Assembly (NCBI GenBank): GCA_964387775.1 | Contig: CAYLZO010000193.1 | Coordinates: forward strand, 1 to 10,672 | Source: CAYLZO01 sp964387775 | GTDB lineage: Bacteria > Chloroflexota > Anaerolineae > JAAYZQ01 | Direction: 5' to 3' | DNA: 10,672 bases | Shown: one piece after another, positions 6,825-10,672 of the stretch | Numbering within the stretch: the first letter of the stretch is position 1 | Layout: every line of letters begins with the position of its first letter | The notes under the pieces: generated by a model | Told to the model about the DNA's origin: nothing | Database searches by the model: none | Seen by the model: the letters and a program-made list of their open reading frames with translations, nothing else | Position numbers and translations under genes: made by a program

Positions 6825-7559
6825 ATGAATTCCCGTCGCGCAACGCTCGCTCTGGCAGCCATCTGGATCGTCCTGGTGGGGGGTTTGTTGGCCGGTTGTG
6901 GCACCACACCCGCTCCGACCGAGCCCCCGCCCACGCAGACCCCCTGGATCATCGTCGTCACCGCCACACCCGGCCCGGAAGAGGTGGCCGAGGCCCGGCC
7001 CACGCAGACCCCCTGGATCGTCGTCGCCACGCCAACGCGCGACCGGCGGCCGACGCCGACGCCCGAATCGGACGTGCTGCCCACGAGGACGCCCACGGCT
7101 ACTGCACCCGAGCCTACGGCGACCGCTACGGCCTTCCCGCCGACGGCGACCCGGACGCCCGCGCCCATGGCCCTGGTCTATCAGGCCCCGGTGTTGCTGG
7201 ACCCGCCCGACGGCGCGCCCTATGGCTGGCGGTCCACGGTGCTGATGGAGTGGACGTCGGTGGGCGAGCTGGCCGCCGACGAGTACTATCGCCTGGACCT
7301 GGAGCGGCCGCCCCAGACCGAGGCGCAAAAGTGGTATGGCGATTACGTCTTTGTCAAGGACACCGAATACCTGGCCCAGGGAGCCTTCTTGGCGCCATTC
7401 CACCTGCCCGAAGAACAGGGCCGGGCCGTCGTCTACTGGTCGGTCCGGGTCGTGCGCAAGACGGGCGAGGACGAACAGGGCAAGCCGGTGGGGGTAGACA
7501 TTAGCCAGCCCAGTGGGCGGCGCACCTTTGTCCTCGAACCCAAGCCGAGCGACGCCTAA
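6825..7559 (+). CDS. Thr/Pro-rich lipoprotein of unknown function inside the atp operon
   Basis: A 244-residue protein. Residues 1-25 are a lipoprotein signal: basic MNSRR, a hydrophobic core and the lipobox LLAGC with the lipidated cysteine C25, so the mature protein is expected outside the cytoplasmic membrane. Residues 26-114 are a low-complexity linker rich in Thr, Pro and Ala with two PTQTPWI copies (36-42 and 59-65). Residues about 117-240 look like a single beta-rich domain (YQAPVLLDPPDGAPYGW, LMEWTSVGELAADEYYRLDL, VVYWSVRVVRK, RRTFVLEP), resembling Ig or fibronectin type III-like modules common on Chloroflexota surface proteins; this is judged from sequence pattern only. It has no ATP synthase motif. 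The ATG is two bases after the atpA stop and atpG follows 20 bases downstream, so it must be co-transcribed with the F1 genes. Base composition matches the neighbours, with no sign of recent transfer. Confidence 0.82.
   Translation: MNSRRATLALAAIWIVLVGGLLAGCGTTPAPTEPPPTQTPWIIVVTATPGPEEVAEARPTQTPWIVVATPTRDRRPTPTPESDVLPTRTPTATAPEPTATATAFPPTATRTPAPMALVYQAPVLLDPPDGAPYGWRSTVLMEWTSVGELAADEYYRLDLERPPQTEAQKWYGDYVFVKDTEYLAQGAFLAPFHLPEEQGRAVVYWSVRVVRKTGEDEQGKPVGVDISQPSGRRTFVLEPKPSDA
6929..7019 (+). repeat. Direct repeat in the lipoprotein linker
   Basis: A 22-bp identical sequence beginning GCCCACGCAGACC and ending CTGGATC occurs at 6929-6950 and 6998-7019. The copies are 69 bp apart (23 codons, in frame) and encode the two PTQTPWI motifs. 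Identity at third codon positions points to a fairly recent duplication or to gene conversion within the linker. Confidence 0.8.
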
Positions 7560-7579
7560 GTTAAACACGGAGTAAGCAC

Positions 7580-8491
7580 TTGCCGAGCACACGAGAGATC
7601 CGGCGCCGCATCCGGAGCGTCAAAAACATATCGCAGGTGACCCGGGCCATGCAGATGGTGGCTGCGTCCAAGATGCGCCGGGCCCAGGAGCAGGTCTTGG
7701 CGACCCGGCCTTATAGCGAGAAAGCCTGGGAGATCCTGACCCACCTGGCCGGGCAGCGGGGTGTGGACGAGACGGTCCATCCGCTCTTGGAGACCCGCGA
7801 CGAGATCCAGACCGTCGCCGTGGTCCTGATCACGGCCGACAAGGGCCTGTGCGGCAGCTACAATCACAACATGGTCCAGGCCGCCTCTCGCTTTGTCGCC
7901 GAGGTGCCCTACCCGGTGCAGTTCGTCACTGTCGGCAAGCGGGGGCGCGACGCGATGTGGCGCATGGGGTACGAGATCGTCGCCGAATACGCGGACCTGC
8001 CGCCCCAGCCCTCCTTGCTGGACGTGACGCCCATTGCCCGCACGGCGAGGGAGGGGTTCGTCTCCGGCCAATTCGACGTCGTCTACCTGGCCCACACCGA
8101 CTTTATCAACACCCTCACCCAGCGGCCGGCCATCTGGCAACTACTGCCCATCCATCCGCTGGACCTGGGGGTGACCCCGATTTCGGAGCACCGCGCTGGG
8201 GGGACGGCACCCGCCGAGATCGAGTACATCTACGAGCCGGACCCCAGGACGATCTTGGGCACCGTCCTGCCGCGCTTTACCGAGTTGCAAGTTTACCAGG
8301 CCGTGTTGGAGGCCCTGGCCAGCGAGCACAGCGCCCGGATGGTGGCCATGCGCAACGCGACGGAAAACGCCGAAGAGCTGCTGGAAGACTTGACGCTGAC
8401 CTACAACCGCGCCCGCCAGGAAGCCATCACCGAGGAGATGCTCGACATCGCCGGGGGCGCCGAGGCCCTATCCCAGGCACGGGGGAGGTGA
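7580..8491 (+). CDS. atpG: F1Fo ATP synthase subunit gamma
   Basis: A 303-residue central-stalk rotor, slightly longer than the usual 285-290. The N-terminal helix has the family pattern TREIRRRIRSVKNISQVTRA and MQMVAASKMRRAQ (3-36), the Rossmann-like middle has ITADKGLCGSYN (84-95), and the C-terminal helix has SEHSARMVAMRNATENAEEL (248-267) followed by LTLTYNRARQEAITEEMLDI. Together these make the coiled coil that turns inside the alpha-beta hexamer. Translation starts at TTG 7580, seven bases after the weak site CGGAG (7568-7572), probably aided by the lipoprotein gene ending 20 bases upstream. The extra length appears spread through the middle domain rather than being one clear insert. 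Confidence 0.95.
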   Translation: MPSTREIRRRIRSVKNISQVTRAMQMVAASKMRRAQEQVLATRPYSEKAWEILTHLAGQRGVDETVHPLLETRDEIQTVAVVLITADKGLCGSYNHNMVQAASRFVAEVPYPVQFVTVGKRGRDAMWRMGYEIVAEYADLPPQPSLLDVTPIARTAREGFVSGQFDVVYLAHTDFINTLTQRPAIWQLLPIHPLDLGVTPISEHRAGGTAPAEIEYIYEPDPRTILGTVLPRFTELQVYQAVLEALASEHSARMVAMRNATENAEELLEDLTLTYNRARQEAITEEMLDIAGGAEALSQARGR

Positions 8492-8500
8492 GATAGCAAA

Positions 8501-8749
8501 ATGTCAGCCAAAGCATACGTCTTGCTGAGGACCGCGCCGGGCCTGACCAAGGGCATCTATAGCGCCCTGCGCGTGAGCCCGATGGTCCGCTCGGTGGAGA
8601 TGATCACCGGGCCGTACGACCTCATCGTCGCCATCGAAGCCGAGAGCACCAACGAGCTCCTGGCGGCCATCATGGAAGAAGTCCGCCCGGCGGCCGGGGT
8701 TCGGGATACGGTAACCTGCCTGGTGGTACCGAGCGACCAGTTGGGTTGA
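8501..8749 (+). CDS. Stand-alone Lrp/AsnC ligand-binding (RAM) domain protein
   Basis: An 82-residue protein that is almost entirely one RAM domain, the effector-binding and oligomerisation half of Lrp/AsnC regulators. Visible features: first strand AYVLLRTAPG (5-14), helix GIYSALRVSP, strand VRSVEMITGPYDLIVAIEA with the hallmark GPYD (37-40), helix STNELLAAIMEEVRP, and the end strand GVRDTVTCLVV (66-76). There is no helix-turn-helix, so it should not bind DNA by itself. Stand-alone RAM proteins are known; they form dimers or higher rings and can bind amino acids at subunit interfaces. The start has GGAGGTGA (8484-8491) at the end of atpG, nine bases upstream, and the gene lies ten bases after atpG. 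Its place between gamma and beta is unusual. It could be a metabolite sensor tied to ATP synthase expression or only a passenger; the sequence does not decide. Confidence 0.87.
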   Translation: MSAKAYVLLRTAPGLTKGIYSALRVSPMVRSVEMITGPYDLIVAIEAESTNELLAAIMEEVRPAAGVRDTVTCLVVPSDQLG

Positions 8750-8914
8750 TGGGTGGGATTGAGAGCTACACTAGACCTGACAGGTCCCCAGAACAGGGTT
8801 CTCGATAAACCTGTTCGTTATGAACAGAACTTGGGGCCGAGTGCAGGTTCACCGGGACCTGCGAAGTGCCGCTGCCGTCCCGGTTTCAGGTCTGGATCGG
8901 AATGAGGAGGATTG
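8750..8914 (+). promoter_or_regulatory. Structured atpD leader with overlapping inverted repeats
   Basis: This is the longest spacer inside the atp operon (165 bp) and is dense in complementary blocks. A 13-bp palindrome GACCTG-A-CAGGTC lies at 8774-8786; AGACCTG (8773-8779) also pairs with CAGGTCT (8887-8893), closing the whole region. GAACAGG (8791-8797) and GAACAG (8822-8827) compete for CCTGTTC (8810-8816). GCAGGT (8843-8848) pairs with ACCTGC (8857-8862), while the overlapping ACCGGGAC (8851-8858) pairs with GTCCCGGT (8877-8884). CCCCA (8786-8790) can pair with TGGGG (8832-8836). The GAGGAGG (8904-8910) that serves atpD follows. No good -35/-10 pair or T-tract terminator was found. It may be an RNA switch, a processing site or a decayed repeat element. 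Confidence 0.5.
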
Positions 8915-10312
8915 ATGACAGAACGGAGCAAGGGGCGAGTCGTGCAGGTCATGGGGCCTGTGGTGGACGTCGAGTTCCCCGCCGGCCACCTGCCCGAGAT
9001 TTACCACGCCGTCGAGATTCCCCAGAACGGCGACACGCTGGTGGTAGAGGTCCAACAACACCTGGGCAACGACTGGGTGCGCTGTGTGGCTATGGATGCC
9101 ACTCAGGGCATCCGGCGCGGCATGGAAGCCTTTGACACCGGCGCGCCGATCCAGGTGCCGGTGGGGCCCGGGACGTTGGGCCGCATCTTTAACGTCCTTG
9201 GCGAGCCCATTGACGGCTTGGGGGCAGTGGAGGCCGAGGATTACTATCCCATCCACCGCCTGGCCCCCTCCTTTGAGGAGCAGGTGACCAAGCCCGAATT
9301 CCTCGAGACCGGCCTGAAGGTCATCGACCTCATCGCCCCCTTTACCCGGGGCGGCAAGACCGGCATCTTTGGTGGCGCCGGCGTGGGCAAGACGGTCATC
9401 ATCCAGGAGCTGATCCGCACCTTTGCCGAGGTGCACCAGGGCTTCAGCGTCTTTTCCGGCGTGGGCGAGCGCTCCCGCGAGGGCAACGACCTGTGGTACG
9501 AAATGCGCGAGTCGGGCGTCATCGACAAGGTAGCCATGGTCTTTGGCCAGATGAACGAGCCGCCCGGCGTGCGCCTGCGCGTGGGCCTCACCGGGCTGAC
9601 CCTGGCCGAGTACTTTCGCGACGAGGGCCGCGATGTGCTGCTCTTTATCGACAACATCTTTCGCTTCGTGATGTCCGGCTCCGAGGTGTCGGCCTTGCTG
9701 GGGCGGATGCCCAGCGCCGTGGGCTACCAGCCGACCCTGGGCACCGAGATGGGCCAGCTTCAGGAGCGCATCGTCAGCACGCGCCGGGGGTCCATCACCT
9801 CCATGCAGGCCGTCTATGTGCCCGCCGACGACTATACCGACCCGGCGCCGGTGGCTACCTTTGCCCACCTGGACGCGACCATCGCCCTGGAGCGCTCCAT
9901 CGCCGAGCAGGCCCTCTATCCGGCCGTGGACCCGCTTTCGTCCACCTCGCGCATCCTCGATCCCCGCATCGTCGGCGACGAGCATTACGACGTGGCCCGC
10001 GAGGTGCAGCGCGTGCTCCAGCGCTACAAGGACCTGCAAGACATCATCGCCATCCTGGGCATCGACGAGCTCTCGGAAGAGGACAAGCTGGTGGTTTCCC
10101 GCGCCCGCAAGATCCAGCGCTTCCTGAGCCAGCCGATGTTCGTGGCCGAGCAGTTCACCGGCCGGCCGGGCCGCTACGTGACCATCCAGGAGACGGTGCG
10201 TGGCTTCCGCGAGATCCTGGACGGCCAGTACGACGACCTGCCGGAGCAGGCATTCTACATGGTGGGCACCATCGACGAGGCCGTTGAGCGCGCGGAGGAG
10301 TTGAGGAGCTAG
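8915..10312 (+). CDS. atpD: F1Fo ATP synthase subunit beta
   Basis: A 465-residue catalytic subunit, of normal length. Landmarks in order: beta-barrel crown beginning GRVVQVMGPVVDVEFP (7-22), Walker A GGAGVGKT (153-160), the catalytic glutamate and neighbour in GERSREGNDL (E185, R186, E189), Walker B LLFIDNIFRF (242-251), MPSAVGYQPTLGTEMGQLQE (265-284), and the C-terminal DELSEED lever (384-390) that contacts gamma. The start is ATG at 8915, four bases after GAGGAGG; a TTG one codon earlier (8912) is too close to that site. It is separated from the RAM gene by the structured leader, and atpC begins directly after its stop (TAGATG). Confidence 0.97.
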   Translation: MTERSKGRVVQVMGPVVDVEFPAGHLPEIYHAVEIPQNGDTLVVEVQQHLGNDWVRCVAMDATQGIRRGMEAFDTGAPIQVPVGPGTLGRIFNVLGEPIDGLGAVEAEDYYPIHRLAPSFEEQVTKPEFLETGLKVIDLIAPFTRGGKTGIFGGAGVGKTVIIQELIRTFAEVHQGFSVFSGVGERSREGNDLWYEMRESGVIDKVAMVFGQMNEPPGVRLRVGLTGLTLAEYFRDEGRDVLLFIDNIFRFVMSGSEVSALLGRMPSAVGYQPTLGTEMGQLQERIVSTRRGSITSMQAVYVPADDYTDPAPVATFAHLDATIALERSIAEQALYPAVDPLSSTSRILDPRIVGDEHYDVAREVQRVLQRYKDLQDIIAILGIDELSEEDKLVVSRARKIQRFLSQPMFVAEQFTGRPGRYVTIQETVRGFREILDGQYDDLPEQAFYMVGTIDEAVERAEELRS

Positions 10313-10672
10313 ATGGCTCAGATTCGCTGCGAGGTCGTAACCGCCGAGCGCATCGTCTTTCAAGACGACGTGGACATGGTCGTGGCGCCCGGCATCGAAG
10401 GGCAATTGGGCATTCTGCCCCATCACGCGCCGCTGTTGACGTCGCTGACCTACGGCGAGCTGATTATCCACCGCCAGGGCGAGCCGGAGGAGTACCTCGC
10501 CATCGGCGGCGGCTTCATGGAGGTCGGCCCGAATCACGTCACCATCCTGGCCGACTCGGCCGAGCGGGCCAAAGAGATCGACATCGCCCGCGCCGAGGAG
10601 GCCCGGCAGCAGGCCCAAGCCACCATGGCCCAGGAGCAGAAGGACGAGGCCGACCTCATCCGGGCCCAGGCC
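10313..10672 (+). CDS. atpC: F1Fo ATP synthase subunit epsilon, 3' end outside the window
   Basis: An open frame of 120 codons that runs off the right edge without a stop. The N-terminal beta-sandwich is typical: IRCEVVTAERIVFQDDVDMV (4-23), APGIEGQLGILPHHAPLLTS (25-44), YLAIGGGFMEVGPNHVTILAD (61-81). The C-terminal helical part begins with AERAKEIDIARAEEARQQAQ and continues to the edge. Epsilon binds gamma and the c-ring and in many bacteria restrains ATP hydrolysis; how long the inhibitory helices are here cannot be seen. The ATG follows the atpD stop without a gap, with GAGGAG (10303-10308) just upstream. Confidence 0.95.
   Translation, partial: MAQIRCEVVTAERIVFQDDVDMVVAPGIEGQLGILPHHAPLLTSLTYGELIIHRQGEPEEYLAIGGGFMEVGPNHVTILADSAERAKEIDIARAEEARQQAQATMAQEQKDEADLIRAQA

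Noticed and set aside
8750..8914. Internal promoter for atpD
   Set aside because: No TATAAT-like hexamer with a suitably spaced -35 was found; TTGAGA (8759-8764) has no matching -10.
8849..10618. 589-codon open frame on the minus strand opposite atpD/atpC
   Set aside because: It is antisense to two unmistakable genes and arises from GC-rich codon bias. Its translation is a low-complexity His/Ala/Gly/Leu mix with no family pattern.

Overview
The window is about 10.7 kb of GC-rich bacterial chromosome. It holds two consecutive plus-strand operons and the start of a divergent transcript on the left. The best guess at origin is a Chloroflexota bacterium (Anaerolineae/Caldilineae-like). The grounds are the zinc-ribbon AIM24/TIGR00266 protein, the Thr/Pro-rich lipoprotein with repeated PTQTPWI, the extended -10 promoters of the TGGTATAAT type, and AT-richer heptamer repeats in spacers. 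No rRNA or marker phylogeny is available here, so this placement is an inference.

Region 1 (1-2348). Two sigma-70-like promoters stand back to back: one on the minus strand (17-44) firing out of the window, one on the plus strand (107-135). The plus-strand promoter drives a three-gene unit: a zinc-ribbon/AIM24-family protein, a 60-residue single-span membrane protein whose ATG directly follows the previous stop, and an M42-family metallo-aminopeptidase.

Region 2 (2349-10672). After a 147-bp spacer with a third extended -10 promoter (2429-2457) comes a full F1Fo ATP synthase operon in the order atpZ/I-atpB-atpE-atpF-atpH-atpA-[lipoprotein]-atpG-[RAM protein]-atpD-atpC; atpC runs off the right edge. 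The key catalytic and ion-path residues are present: a-subunit Arg276, c-subunit Glu59, alpha Walker A and arginine finger, beta Walker A, GER and DELSEED. The c-subunit site has no sodium-type Gln or Ser/Thr ligands, so proton coupling is expected.

Three things set this operon apart. (i) Two extra genes sit inside the F1 part: a Thr/Pro-rich lipoprotein between alpha and gamma, and an 82-residue stand-alone Lrp/AsnC effector-binding (RAM) domain between gamma and beta. (ii) The spacers before atpE, atpF and atpA carry degenerate 7-bp tandem repeats that run, in phase, straight into the Shine-Dalgarno sequence; two of these spacers fold into long hairpins. (iii) The 165-bp leader of atpD contains overlapping inverted repeats that can form mutually exclusive hairpins. 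Together these suggest post-transcriptional tuning of subunit amounts within one polycistronic message, though this is an inference. No mobile element, CRISPR array, tRNA or rRNA was seen.
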